Part shown: piece after piece, positions 23,247 through 32,078 of the stretch
How positions within the stretch are numbered: position 1 is the stretch's first letter
Layout: the number at the start of each line of letters is the position of its first letter
Origin: Salinibacterium sp. ZJ70
GTDB lineage: Bacteria; Actinomycetota; Actinomycetes; Actinomycetales; Microbacteriaceae
DNA length: 64,000 nt
Direction: 5' to 3'
Assembly: GCF_011751865.2 (NCBI RefSeq)
Contig: NZ_CP061770.1
Coordinates: 1,488,001-1,552,000, forward strand
Translations under genes and position numbers: made by a program
The notes under the pieces: generated by a model
What the model saw: the letters and a program-made list of their open reading frames with translations, nothing else
Databases searched by the model: none
What the model was told of the DNA's origin: nothing

Positions 23247-24275
23247 TCAGAGCGCGTTCGGGTCGGCGGCCTGGGCGAACTTCGGCTCGAGGAGAGAGCT
23301 GAGCGCCGTGTCGATGAGCTCCTGGCTCTGCACGTCACCTGACTCGACGAAGATCGGGCCGATGACCTTCAGCACGTCGAGCTGGGCGTCACCGGGAACC
23401 GGGTCGACGTCGAGGTTCGTGCGGTCGGCGATCACGGCCGTGGCGACGGCGATGTCGATGCCCGCGACATCCGCGAGGATCTGCGCGGTCTCCTCGGGGT
23501 TCTCCTTCGCCCAGGCGCGCGCCTTCTCGTAGGCGTTGACGACGAGCTGCGCGAGGTCGGGGCTGTTCTTCAGGAACGTCTCGGTCGCGTTGAGGAAGCC
23601 GTAGCTGTTGAAGTCGATGTTGTCGTAGATGATCTTCGTCGCGCCGGCTTCGACGCTCGTCGACAGCAGCGGGTCGAGTCCCGACCACGCGTCGACGGCG
23701 CCGGCCTCGATGGCCGCCTTGCCGTCGGCGTGCTGGATGTTCTCGACGACGACCTCGTCGAGGCCCACACCGTGCTCCTCGAGGGTCTGCAGCAGGAAGA
23801 AGTACGGGTCGGTGCCCTTCGTCGCAGCGATGTGCTTGCCACGGAGCTCCTCGACCGACGTGATCGGCGAGCCGGCGGGCACCAGCAGAGCGGACCAGTT
23901 GGGCTGGCTGTAGATGTCGATGACCTGAATCGGCGAGCCGTTCGAGCGCGCGAGGAGCGCCGCCGATCCGGCGGTCGAGCCCACATCGATGGCGCCAGCG
24001 CGAAGCGCCTCATTCGCCTTGTTGGATCCGGCCGACTGCACCCAGTTGACGGTGACGTCGTCGCCGAGCGCCTCCTCGAGCCAGCCCTGGTCCTTGATGA
24101 CGAGGCTCAGCGGGTTGTAGGTGGCGAAGTCGATGTTGAGAACGGTCGAGCTCCAGCCCTTCTCGGACTCCTCGCCGCTCGCAGCGGCCTCGTTCTCCCC
24201 GGCGACGCAGCCCGTGAGGGCGAGGGCGGCGGCGGTCGCGGCCGCGGCGACGGCCAGAATGCGCTTGCTGATCAT
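23247..24275 (-). CDS. ssuA: Sulfonate-type ABC transporter substrate-binding lipoprotein
   Basis: A 342-residue secreted lipoprotein. The signal sequence MISKRILAVAAAATAAALAL ends in the lipobox LTGC with Cys23. The mature domain has the NMT1/SsuA-like fold, with TYNPLSLVIKDQGWLEEAL, EALRAGAIDVGSTAGSAAL and ATKGTDPYFFLLQTLEEHG; the last motif is common in aliphatic-sulfonate binding proteins. Nitrate or taurine are alternatives. It sits between the ATPase and permease genes. No SsuD/TauD desulfonase lies nearby. Confidence 0.88.
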   Translation of the reverse strand: MISKRILAVAAAATAAALALTGCVAGENEAAASGEESEKGWSSTVLNIDFATYNPLSLVIKDQGWLEEALGDDVTVNWVQSAGSNKANEALRAGAIDVGSTAGSAALLARSNGSPIQVIDIYSQPNWSALLVPAGSPITSVEELRGKHIAATKGTDPYFFLLQTLEEHGVGLDEVVVENIQHADGKAAIEAGAVDAWSGLDPLLSTSVEAGATKIIYDNIDFNSYGFLNATETFLKNSPDLAQLVVNAYEKARAWAKENPEETAQILADVAGIDIAVATAVIADRTNLDVDPVPGDAQLDVLKVIGPIFVESGDVQSQELIDTALSSLLEPKFAQAADPNAL

Positions 24276-24321
24276 GTGAAGTCCTCGGTGTGTGGGGGTG
24301 GAAAGGGTGGTGGTGCGGCGG

Positions 24322-25176
24322 TCAGCCTGCGAGGCGCTTCGCGCGCTGCTGCTTGATCGCCTTGGTGAGGTAGTTCTCGGGGTGGTGGCTCTCGACGCCG
24401 AGCAGCGTGAGCAGCTCAGCGCGCAGAACCGCCAGGTGGGCGTCGCCGCGGTCGCGGGGGCGCTTCTTGCCGACCTCGAGCACACGGCGGATGGTCGCGC
24501 CGGGCGCGCCGTCGTCCGAGCCGAGGAGAACGATCCGGTCGGCGAGCTGGAGCGCCTCATCCACGTCGTGCGTGACGAGGATGATGGTCGCGGGCTCGAC
24601 GGCGTGGATGTCGAGGAGCAGATCCTGCATCGTGAGGCGCGTCAGCGCATCCAGCGCGCCGAACGGCTCGTCGAGGAGCAGAACACCGGGCGTGCGGCCG
24701 AGAGCCCGAGCGAGGGAGGCGCGCTGCGCCATGCCGCCGGAGATCTGACGCGGCCGCAGATTCGCCGCGTGGTCGAGCTGCACGAGCCGCAGGAGTTCGG
24801 CGACGCGGGCGCGGCCCGCCTCCTTCGCGGTGCCGCGCGGCAGGCCCAGCTCCACGTTGCGGGCGATCGAGCGCCACGGCAGCAGGCGGGGCTCCTGGAA
24901 GGCCACGGCACAGCGCTGATCGACGGGGGCGACGGGCGCACCGGCGATCTCCACCGAGCCGGCATCCGGGCGGTCGAGGCCCGAGACCATCCGAAGCAGC
25001 GTCGACTTGCCGCAGCCCGAGGGGCCCAGCAGCGCGACGATCTCGCCGGGACGGATGTCGAGGTCGACGTCACGCAGCACGATGCGGTCCGAACCGTCGG
25101 GCGCCGGGAAGCGGCGCCCGACGCCGGAGATCCGCACCGGGAGGGCGGCCTTGACGGGGGTGTCGACGGAAGTCAC
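24322..25176 (-). CDS. ssuB: Sulfonate-type ABC transporter ATP-binding protein
   Basis: Walker A is LLGPSGCGKSTLLRM, the Q-loop region is FQEPRLLPWRSIARNV (the LLPW variant typical of SsuB/TauB), the signature is ISGGMAQR, and Walker B is VLLLDEPFGALDAL followed by THDVDEAL. From the GTG at 25176 the protein is 284 residues. A TTG 12 codons upstream coincides with a good -35 hexamer, so it is more likely promoter than coding. No ribosome binding site precedes the GTG, which suggests a leaderless mRNA. Confidence 0.9.
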   Translation of the reverse strand: MTSVDTPVKAALPVRISGVGRRFPAPDGSDRIVLRDVDLDIRPGEIVALLGPSGCGKSTLLRMVSGLDRPDAGSVEIAGAPVAPVDQRCAVAFQEPRLLPWRSIARNVELGLPRGTAKEAGRARVAELLRLVQLDHAANLRPRQISGGMAQRASLARALGRTPGVLLLDEPFGALDALTRLTMQDLLLDIHAVEPATIILVTHDVDEALQLADRIVLLGSDDGAPGATIRRVLEVGKKRPRDRGDAHLAVLRAELLTLLGVESHHPENYLTKAIKQQRAKRLAG

Positions 25177-25183
25177 GTCGTCG

Positions 25184-25212
25184 AAGCTAGGCAAGCCGGA
25201 ACGACGACGCAA
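25184..25212 (-). promoter_or_regulatory. Promoter of the sulfonate ABC operon, probably leaderless
   Basis: On the minus strand TTGCGT (25212-25207), a 17-bp spacer and TAGCTT (25189-25184) are followed seven bases later by the GTG of the ATPase gene. That distance places transcription at or next to the start codon. The AT-rich GAAATATGAC upstream (from 25231) may help. Confidence 0.55.
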
Positions 25213-25263
25213 AACGATCCGTCACGAACCGAAATATGACGCCTCGCGGCGTCACAGAGCGAC

Positions 25264-25674
25264 TCAGCGGTCGCGCGCGACCGCCGCGAGGACGCCGTTC
25301 ACGAATCCGCCGGAGTCATCGGTGGACAGCTCCGAGGCGAGCTGGACGGCCTCCGCGATGGCGACCGCGTCGGGCACCTCGTCGTTGTGCAGGATCTCCC
25401 ACACGCCCATGCGAAGAATCGCACGGTCGACGACGGGCATGCGCTCGAGGGTCCACCCGTGGGCATGCTCCGAGATCATCTCGTCGATCGTGTCCTGGTG
25501 CTCGGCGACGCCCGCGATGATCTCGCGGGCGTACAGCCAGGACGACTGGCGCTCGGGCCGAAGCTCGGCGCGCTTGGACTCCTCCACGAGAGCATCCGCG
25601 AACGGGACCTCACGCAGATCGGCGACGTACAGGGTGTCGATTGCCCGCTTGCGGGCCTTGGTACGAGAACTCAC
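25264..25674 (-). CDS. nusB: Transcription antitermination factor NusB
   Basis: A 136-residue NusB, an RNA-binding subunit of the rRNA antitermination complex. SSRTKARKRAIDTLYVAD is the arginine-rich N-terminus. The conserved RMPVVDRAILRMGVWEIL and SDDSGGFVNGVLAAVA-like ending (TDDSGGFVNGVL) complete the fold. The start is GTG at 25674, six bases after the efp stop, so it is translated from the efp message. Confidence 0.96.
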   Translation of the reverse strand: MSSRTKARKRAIDTLYVADLREVPFADALVEESKRAELRPERQSSWLYAREIIAGVAEHQDTIDEMISEHAHGWTLERMPVVDRAILRMGVWEILHNDEVPDAVAIAEAVQLASELSTDDSGGFVNGVLAAVARDR

Positions 25675-25680
25675 TGAGGA

Positions 25681-26238
25681 TCAGACGCGCCCGAGGTAGT
25701 CGCCCGTGCGGGTGTCGACCTTGACCTTGGTGCCGGTCTCGAGGAAGAGCGGAACCTGGATCTCGTACCCGGTCTCAACGGTCGCGGGCTTCGTGCCGGC
25801 GCTCGAGCGGTCGCCCTGGAGGCCCGGCTCCGTGTAGGTGACCTCGAGGATGACCGAGGCGGGGAGCTCGACGTAGAGCGGCTCGCCCTCGTGAAGCGCG
25901 ATCTGCACCTGCTGGTTCTCGAGCATGAAGTTGGCCGCGTCGCCGACGATCTCGGGCGAAACCGACAGCTGGTCGTAGTCGGTCTGATCCATGAACACGA
26001 AGCTCGTGCCGTCGTTGTACAGGTACTGGTAGTCGCGGCGGTCGACCGTGGCGAAGTCGATCTTGGTGCCGGCGTTGAAGGTGCGGTCGACGGACTTGCC
26101 CGTGCGCACGTTCTTCATCTTGGTGCGGACGAACGCGCCGCCCTTGCCGGGCTTGACGTGCTGGAACTCGACCACGTTCCAGAGCTGACCGTCGATGTTG
26201 AGGACGCTGCCGTTCTTGATGTCGTTCGTCGTCGCCAT
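25681..26238 (-). CDS. efp: Elongation factor P
   Basis: A 185-residue EF-P that relieves ribosome stalling at polyproline. The three beta-barrel domains are complete. The modification-loop region is [19 protein letters not shown], where the loop lysine lies in PGKGG. The C-terminal signature [20 protein letters not shown] is present. It is in the standard aroB-aroQ-efp-nusB order. Confidence 0.98.
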   Translation of the reverse strand: MATTNDIKNGSVLNIDGQLWNVVEFQHVKPGKGGAFVRTKMKNVRTGKSVDRTFNAGTKIDFATVDRRDYQYLYNDGTSFVFMDQTDYDQLSVSPEIVGDAANFMLENQQVQIALHEGEPLYVELPASVILEVTYTEPGLQGDRSSAGTKPATVETGYEIQVPLFLETGTKVKVDTRTGDYLGRV

Positions 26239-26301
26239 GCTTCGTGATGTCCGTTCGCTGAGTTCAGGGAGGCGTTTGCGCCCGTACGAGTGTAACGACC
26301 G

Positions 26302-26739
26302 CTACAGGGAGCGCTGTACAGCGAAGAGTGCGAGCACGTAGGAGTCGAAGCCGAATCCGGCGATGACGCCCGTCGCGATGCCCGAGATCACGCTCGTGTG
26401 GCGGAACGTCTCGCGGGCGTGGGGGTTGGAGATGTGCACCTCGATGAGCGGGATGCCCGCCTTCGTGACGAGGGCTGCAGCGTCGCGGAGCGCGTAGCTG
26501 TAGTGAGTGAACGCCGCGGGGTTGAGGATCACCGGAGTCTGCGTATCGACCGCTTCGTGCAGCCAGTGCACGAGCTCCGACTCGTCATCCGTCTGCCGCA
26601 GGTCGATCTCGAAACGGCCGGCGGCCTCCTCGACGAGGAGCACCCGCAGCGCGGAGAGATCCTGCGAGCCGTAGACGTCGGGCTCGCGGCTGCCGAGACG
26701 ACCGAGGTTCGGTCCGTTGAGGACGAGGATGCGGGTCAT
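26302..26739 (-). CDS. aroQ: 3-dehydroquinate dehydratase, type II
   Basis: A 145-residue dodecameric-type enzyme making 3-dehydroshikimate. The active-site loop is [34 protein letters not shown] holds a catalytic Asn/His region, and [16 protein letters not shown] is the family signature. TAGGCT lies six bases before the ATG, so a leaderless start is possible, although read-through from aroB is also plausible. Confidence 0.96.
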   Translation of the reverse strand: MTRILVLNGPNLGRLGSREPDVYGSQDLSALRVLLVEEAAGRFEIDLRQTDDESELVHWLHEAVDTQTPVILNPAAFTHYSYALRDAAALVTKAGIPLIEVHISNPHARETFRHTSVISGIATGVIAGFGFDSYVLALFAVQRSL

Positions 26740-26759
26740 GTTCCGAGCCTAGTCGTCGC

Positions 26760-26783
26760 GTCCTGGGGCCCTGGGCCTAGGAC
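26760..26783 (-). terminator. Hairpin over the aroB stop codon
   Basis: GTCCT at 26760-26764 pairs with AGGAC at 26779-26783, and GGCC pairs with GGCC inside, around the aroB stop. It has no strong T-run. It may reduce read-through from aroB to aroQ, which would fit the promoter-like sequence before aroQ. Confidence 0.35.
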
Positions 26784-27862
26784 GCGACCTCCTGGTACGC
26801 CGAGAACAGCAGCGACTCGTCGGGGCCCTGCAGCACAGTCGGACGCCCGATGTCGTCGAGCACGATGAAGCGCATGAGCGCGCCGCGCGCCTTCTTGTCG
26901 CGGCGCATGGTCGCGAGCAGCGCGTTCCAGCGCCCCGCCGGGTACGACGTCGGCAGATCGAGCGAGTCGAGGATGCGGCGGTGGCGGTCGACGGCGTCAT
27001 CCGAGAGGTGCCGCGTGAGACGGGAGAGCTCGGCGGCGAACATCATGCCGATCGAGATCGCGGCACCGTGACGCCACTGGTAGCGCTCCGCGTGCTCGAT
27101 CGCGTGGCCGAGGGTGTGGCCGTAGTTGAGGATCTCGCGCAGGCCCTGCTCGGTGAAGTCCTCCCCCACGACGCGCGCCTTCATGGCGATCGCGAGCTCG
27201 ATCGCGCGACGGAACTCCGGCGTCGACGGGTCGGTGGCCTTCGCAGGGTCTGCCTCGACGATGTCGAGGATCTCCGGCTCCGCGATGAAACCGGCCTTCA
27301 CGACCTCCGCGTAGCCCGCGAGAAGCTCATTGCGCGGGAGGGTGTCGAGCAGATCGAGGTCGCACAGCACAGTGCGCGGCGCCCAGAACGCGCCGACGAG
27401 GTTCTTGCCCTCCGCGGTGTTGATGCCCGTCTTGCCGCCCACGGCGGCGTCGACCATGCCGAGCACGGTCGTCGGCACCTGCACGACGGCGATGCCGCGC
27501 AGCCAGGTGGCGGCGACGAAGCCTGCGAGGTCGGTGGTCGCTCCCCCGCCGAAGCCGATGACGACGTCGGATCGGGTGAAGTCGGTCTGACCGAGGACAC
27601 CCCAGCAGAACGCCGCGACCTCGACGCGCTTGGCGCCTTCGGCATCCGGGACCTCGGCGAGGTACACCTGGTAGCGCTCCGACAGCTGCTCGCGCATCGC
27701 CTCGGCGCGCGCGCCCATCGCCGGGGCGTGCACGATGAGCACCTTCTCCGCCTTCGGCGGCAGCTGCTCGGCGATCCCGGCGAGAAGACCGCGACCCACC
27801 TGAACGGTGTAGTCCTTCATGCCGTCGGTGCCGTGCACCGGGATGATCGTGGTCTCGGTCAT
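26777..27862 (-). CDS. aroB: 3-dehydroquinate synthase
   Basis: A 361-residue NAD- and metal-dependent enzyme turning DAHP into 3-dehydroquinate. Clear motifs are GFGGGATTDLAGFVAATWLR, VPTTVLGMVDAAVGGKTGIN, GYAEVVKAGFI and ILNYGHTLGHAIEH. The ATG overlaps the aroK stop as ATGA. A short in-frame leader with FTRSDVVIG is ordinary coding sequence. Confidence 0.98.
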   Translation of the reverse strand: MTETTIIPVHGTDGMKDYTVQVGRGLLAGIAEQLPPKAEKVLIVHAPAMGARAEAMREQLSERYQVYLAEVPDAEGAKRVEVAAFCWGVLGQTDFTRSDVVIGFGGGATTDLAGFVAATWLRGIAVVQVPTTVLGMVDAAVGGKTGINTAEGKNLVGAFWAPRTVLCDLDLLDTLPRNELLAGYAEVVKAGFIAEPEILDIVEADPAKATDPSTPEFRRAIELAIAMKARVVGEDFTEQGLREILNYGHTLGHAIEHAERYQWRHGAAISIGMMFAAELSRLTRHLSDDAVDRHRRILDSLDLPTSYPAGRWNALLATMRRDKKARGALMRFIVLDDIGRPTVLQGPDESLLFSAYQEVAS

Positions 27863-28356
27863 GCTCTCTCCAGCCAGTCGATGACCTCCTGAGCGACGCC
27901 GTCGTAGGGCACGCTCGAAGTGTCGATCTCGATCGTCGCGAGACCTTCGTAGATGTGTCGGCGCGCGTCGAAGATGCGCTGCCAGGATGCGATGCCGTCG
28001 CGCACGAGCGGACGCTTGCCGTTGTCGAGACGAGACGCGACCGCCTCAGCCGAGATCGTCAGGTAGACGACGGGAAGTTCGGCGAGCTCCGCCTGCGTCT
28101 CGGGGTCGAGCACCGCCCCGCCGCCGAGCGACACGATTCCGTCGGTCTGCAGCGCCGCGTGCACCGCGGCGCGTTCGAGGGCACGGAAGTGCGGCTCGCC
28201 ATGGGCGTCGAAGATGTCGGCGATCGGCCCGTGCTCGGCGACGATGACCTTGTCGGTGTCGACGAAGCCGAGACCGAGGGCCTTTGCGACGCGCTTGCCG
28301 ACCTTCGTCTTCCCGGAGCCCATGGGCCCGATGAAGACCGCGCGAGGGCCGCTCAT
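27859..28356 (-). CDS. aroK: Shikimate kinase
   Basis: A 165-residue P-loop kinase phosphorylating shikimate. Walker A is [15 protein letters not shown], the shikimate-binding Asp is in FVDTDKVIV, and [10 protein letters not shown] is the second substrate loop. Start and stop overlap aroC and aroB as ATGA on both sides. Confidence 0.97.
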   Translation of the reverse strand: MSGPRAVFIGPMGSGKTKVGKRVAKALGLGFVDTDKVIVAEHGPIADIFDAHGEPHFRALERAAVHAALQTDGIVSLGGGAVLDPETQAELAELPVVYLTISAEAVASRLDNGKRPLVRDGIASWQRIFDARRHIYEGLATIEIDTSSVPYDGVAQEVIDWLERA

Positions 28357-29552
28357 GCCGTGGCGATCTCGGTGCGCAGCGCGTCGGGAATGGCCGCGAG
28401 GTAGGACTCGAGGTTGCGCTTCGTCTCACCCACGGAGTCGCCGCCGAACTTCTCGAGCACAGAGTTCGCGAGCACGAGCGCGACCATCGCCTCCGCCACG
28501 ACGCCTGCGGCGGGAACCGCGCAGACATCCGAACGCTGGTGGTGCGCCTGGGCCGCATCGCCCGTCGCGACGTCGACCGTGCGCAGCGCGTGCGGGACGG
28601 TCGCGATGGGCTTCATACCGGCGCGGACGCGCAGGACGGTGCCCGTGGACATGCCGCCTTCGATGCCGCCCGCCTTGTCGGACTCGCGGCGGATCGTCGC
28701 GCCGTCCATGACCATCTCGTCATGCGCCTGCGAACCGGGGCGATGTGTGGTCTCGAATCCGTCGCCGACCTCCACGCCCTTGATCGCCTGGATCCCCATG
28801 AGCGCCGCGGCGAGCTGCGCGTCGAGACGGCGGTCCCACTGCACGTAGCTGCCGAGGCCCGGCGGGACGCCGTAGGCGAGCACCTCGACGACACCTCCGA
28901 GCGTGTCTCCGTCGTCGTGCGCGCGATCGATGCGCGCGACCATCGCGGCAGAGGTCTCGGGGTCGAGGCAGCGCAGCGGATCCGCGTCGAGCTTCTCGAC
29001 ATCGTCCGGGGTGGGCAGGGGCGCGTCGCCCGGAACGCTGACCGTCTCGATCGAGAGCGTGTGCGAGACGAGCCGGATGCCGAGCTCGCCGAGGAACGCA
29101 CGCGCGACGGCACCGAGAGCGACGCGGGCGGCGGTCTCGCGAGCGCTCGCGCGCTCGAGCACGTTGCGCGCCTCGGGGAAGTCGTACTTCTGCATGCCCA
29201 CGAGGTCGGCGTGACCGGGACGCGGACGCGTGAGAGCCGCGCCGCGGCCCTTCGGCAGGGTCTCGAGGTCGACGGGCGTCGCCGACATGACGTCGACCCA
29301 GCGGTGCCACTCGGTGTTGCCGATGCGCAGCGCGATCGGGCCACCCATCGTCTTGCCGAAGCGGATGCCGCCCGAGATCGAGAGCTCATCCTGCTCGAAC
29401 TTCATGCGCGCGCCGCGGCCGTACCCGAGCTTCCGGCGCTGCAGATCCTCCTGGATCTGCTCGGGAAGGATGGGCACATCCGCAGGCATCCCCTCGAGGA
29501 CGGCTACGAGTTCGGGGCCGTGAGACTCACCGGCGGTCAACCAACGAAGCAT
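28353..29552 (-). CDS. aroC: Chorismate synthase
   Basis: A 399-residue FMN-dependent enzyme making chorismate from [38 protein letters not shown] and [14 protein letters not shown] are the three family signatures. The ATG at 29552 ([12 protein letters not shown]) is clearly the start; the 22-codon extension is not conserved-looking. Seven bases separate it from aroE. Chorismate made here feeds TrpE at the left end of the window. Confidence 0.98.
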   Translation of the reverse strand: MLRWLTAGESHGPELVAVLEGMPADVPILPEQIQEDLQRRKLGYGRGARMKFEQDELSISGGIRFGKTMGGPIALRIGNTEWHRWVDVMSATPVDLETLPKGRGAALTRPRPGHADLVGMQKYDFPEARNVLERASARETAARVALGAVARAFLGELGIRLVSHTLSIETVSVPGDAPLPTPDDVEKLDADPLRCLDPETSAAMVARIDRAHDDGDTLGGVVEVLAYGVPPGLGSYVQWDRRLDAQLAAALMGIQAIKGVEVGDGFETTHRPGSQAHDEMVMDGATIRRESDKAGGIEGGMSTGTVLRVRAGMKPIATVPHALRTVDVATGDAAQAHHQRSDVCAVPAAGVVAEAMVALVLANSVLEKFGGDSVGETKRNLESYLAAIPDALRTEIATA

Positions 29553-29559
29553 GCTTCGA

Positions 29560-30378
29560 TCATTCCACAGCGGCGCGCATCGCCCGGATGACGGCCGCCT
29601 CGTCGGGCAGCTCGACACCGGGGTCGCCGTTCACGAAGATGCGCACCTGGTGGACTGCCTGGTGCAGCAGCATCTCCAGGCCGCTCACGACCCGACCGCC
29701 CGCATCCGTCCAGCGCGATGCGAGAGCCGTCGGCCACGGGTGGTACGCGACGTCGAGGAGCGTGCCGTGGACGCGCTCCGGGATCGGCAGCGTGAACTCG
29801 GCGGCGTTCGGGATCGTGCTGACGACGACGTCCGCCTCCCGGATCCCGCTCTCCACCTCGCGGAGAGCGACCACGCCGATCTCGGCTCCGAAGACACCTG
29901 CATCGAGCACCTTCTGGGGGTCGCGCACAGCGACCGTCACCTGGCCCCCCATGCTGCGGAGGGCTGCGACGGCGCTCTCGGCCGTCGCTCCCCCGCCGAG
30001 AACGACCGCGTGTGTCGCGGCCTCGACACCCGCGCTCTGGAGCGCGGCGACCACGCCGTGCACGTCCGTGTTGAAGGCCTTCACCGGCCGCCCGGCATCG
30101 AGCAGGATCGTGTTGCCCTGCGACGTCGCGCGCGCGACCGGATCGACATCCTGGACGAGCTCCGCCACACGCCGCTTGAGCGGCATCGTGAGCGAGAGAC
30201 CCCGCCACTCCGGCCCGAGGCCCGCCAGGAAGTCGGCGAGCGTCTCGTCGGTCACCTCATGGCGCTCGTACTCCCAGTCGAGACCGAGCGTGCGGTACGC
30301 CGCCGCGTGCAGCAGCGGAGATTTCGAGTGCGCGATGGGCGAGCCGAGAACCGCGAGGCGGAGCCTCGTCTCACGCAC
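29560..30378 (-). CDS. aroE: Shikimate dehydrogenase
   Basis: A 272-residue NADPH-dependent enzyme reducing 3-dehydroshikimate. The N-terminal [17 protein letters not shown], the catalytic Lys in [11 protein letters not shown] and the Asp in KAFNTDVHG are present. The nucleotide loop is [12 protein letters not shown]. The GTG at 30378 gives [14 protein letters not shown] and overlaps mltG by 8 bp, with GGAG upstream. The ATG-like start at 30435 lies inside mltG and is rejected. Confidence 0.95.
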   Translation of the reverse strand: MRETRLRLAVLGSPIAHSKSPLLHAAAYRTLGLDWEYERHEVTDETLADFLAGLGPEWRGLSLTMPLKRRVAELVQDVDPVARATSQGNTILLDAGRPVKAFNTDVHGVVAALQSAGVEAATHAVVLGGGATAESAVAALRSMGGQVTVAVRDPQKVLDAGVFGAEIGVVALREVESGIREADVVVSTIPNAAEFTLPIPERVHGTLLDVAYHPWPTALASRWTDAGGRVVSGLEMLLHQAVHQVRIFVNGDPGVELPDEAAVIRAMRAAVE

Positions 30379-31615
30379 AGTAGGACTCGTTCTCCGGGGT
30401 CTCCTTGCACCACGCGTACAGACGCTTCGCCGCACGCTCGTGCTCGGCGAGGGTGTTCGAGAACACCGTCTCCCCGGTGCGCAGGTCGACCGTCACGAAG
30501 TAGAGCCAGGTGCCGTCCACGGGCGCGAGCGCCGCGTCGATGGCATCCGCACCGGGCAGCCCGATCGGGCCGAGCGGCAGTCCGGGGTTGGCGTACGTGT
30601 TGTACGGGTTCGACGCATCGGCGCGCTCCTCAGGCGAGGTCCACACCGTGTGGTACTTGCCTGTTCCGTACGCGACCGTCGCATCCGACTGCAGCAGCAT
30701 GCCGCGTGCGAGACGATTCTCGAAGACACGGGCGATCTTCTGCATGTCCTCGACGCTCGGTCCCGACTCGCGCTGGATCAACGCGGCCTTCGTGAGCACC
30801 TCGAACCGGCGCTCGGGCGCGACGCCCTGGGCGTCGAGCTCCTGGATCATGCGGTCCACGAGCGTCTGGATGGCGGCCTTCGCGGTCGTCCCGGGTTCGA
30901 AGGTGTACGTCGCGGGGAACATCCAGCCCTCGATGTTCGGAGCGGACGCGGGAATGCCGAACTGGGTGAAGTTCGCCGCTTCCGTCTGCAGCTCCTCGAG
31001 AGAGATCTCCGTGGATGAGGCGATGAGCTCGAGAGCCGCAACCGAGGTGACGCCCTCGGGGATGGTGACGCGGTCGATGACGCGGTTCGCCGGGTCCTGC
31101 AGCGCGGCGAGAGCGGATTCCGCGCTCATCTCCTTCTGGAGACGGTAACTGCCGGGTTCGAAGGTGATCGACGTGTCAGCGAGGAGGAGTTCGTAGAACG
31201 CGCGATACGACATCGTGACGCCCGCCTGGTGCAGCTTGCGGGCCACATCCGAACCGATGTCTCCCGGCTCGATCACGAGGAACGTCTCCTCGCCGTTGCC
31301 GGTGGACGAGTAGTCGTATTCGGGTGCGATCCCGAGCACCTCGCGGATCTTGTCCTCGTACATCACCCAGACGGTGGCTCCGGCGCCGATGACGAGCCCG
31401 AACACCACGACGAGCGCGATGATCCACCCCCACGGGCCGCGACCGTTCCGACGCGGCTTCCCGCCGCGGGAGCGCCCCCGTGAGGAGGCGTCGCGGAGCG
31501 CGCGACGCGACATCACGGGCGCCGCGGCGTCGCCGCTCGACGCCTGCGACTGCGCCTGGACGGGAGGGTTCGTATACGGGCCGACAAGATCGTCCCAGGT
31601 CGGGTCAGAGTTCAC
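30371..31615 (-). CDS. mltG: Endolytic transglycosylase MltG (YceG)
   Basis: A 414-residue membrane-anchored peptidoglycan glycan-strand terminase. A disordered basic cytoplasmic N-terminus (about 1-62) is followed by one helix at 63-85. Then come a LysM-like segment (FLVIEPGDIGSDVARKLHQ) and the YceG domain. The catalytic Glu is in AALIQRESG, followed by ARVFENRLARGMLLQSDATV and NPYNTYANPGLPLGPIGLP. The GTG at 31615 overlaps the ruvX stop region. An in-frame frame up to 31759 is ruvX shadow. Confidence 0.94.
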   Translation of the reverse strand: MNSDPTWDDLVGPYTNPPVQAQSQASSGDAAAPVMSRRALRDASSRGRSRGGKPRRNGRGPWGWIIALVVVFGLVIGAGATVWVMYEDKIREVLGIAPEYDYSSTGNGEETFLVIEPGDIGSDVARKLHQAGVTMSYRAFYELLLADTSITFEPGSYRLQKEMSAESALAALQDPANRVIDRVTIPEGVTSVAALELIASSTEISLEELQTEAANFTQFGIPASAPNIEGWMFPATYTFEPGTTAKAAIQTLVDRMIQELDAQGVAPERRFEVLTKAALIQRESGPSVEDMQKIARVFENRLARGMLLQSDATVAYGTGKYHTVWTSPEERADASNPYNTYANPGLPLGPIGLPGADAIDAALAPVDGTWLYFVTVDLRTGETVFSNTLAEHERAAKRLYAWCKETPENESYCA

Positions 31616-32078
31616 TGCCGGATTCTTTCGTGGGAAGGACGAGGGATCCAGGGGGACGATCCGACGCCCGCTCGGACTCGAGGGCATTCTGGAGGATGAT
31701 AACAGCGGCGACCTGATCGATGATCGATCGCGAGCCCTTGGTCTTGCGACCGCTCGCATGCAGCTGACGCTGAGCGCTGACCGTGCTCATCCGCTCGTCG
31801 ACGAGGCGCACCGGAACCGGGGTCGCGTCGGCGAGCAGTGCCGCGAACTCCCGCGCGTCGACGGTCGACGGGGTGTCGCCCCCGTTGAGGGAGAGCGGAA
31901 GTCCGACGAGCACCTCGAACGCGTCCAGCTCTGCGATGTGCGCGAGCACGCCGCTGATCGTCCGGTCGTCACGCGCGAGCGTCTCGACGGGCGTCGCGAG
32001 GAGCCCATCGGGATCGCTGCGAGCCACCCCGACGCGCGCCCTGCCGACATCGATGCCGAGTCGTACGCCGCGACGCAT
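31605..32078 (-). CDS. ruvX: Holliday junction resolvase-like protein RuvX (YqgF)
   Basis: A 157-residue RNase H-fold protein. RLGIDVGRARVGVARSD holds the first catalytic Asp, VLVGLPLSLNGGDTPST the next strand, and VRLVDERMSTVSAQRQL the Glu. It may act in DNA recombination or in 16S rRNA processing, as YqgF. The ATG shares one base with the alaS stop (TGATG). The alaS-ruvX-mltG-aroE order is typical for the class. Confidence 0.94.
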   Translation of the reverse strand: MRRGVRLGIDVGRARVGVARSDPDGLLATPVETLARDDRTISGVLAHIAELDAFEVLVGLPLSLNGGDTPSTVDAREFAALLADATPVPVRLVDERMSTVSAQRQLHASGRKTKGSRSIIDQVAAVIILQNALESERASDRPPGSLVLPTKESGSEL

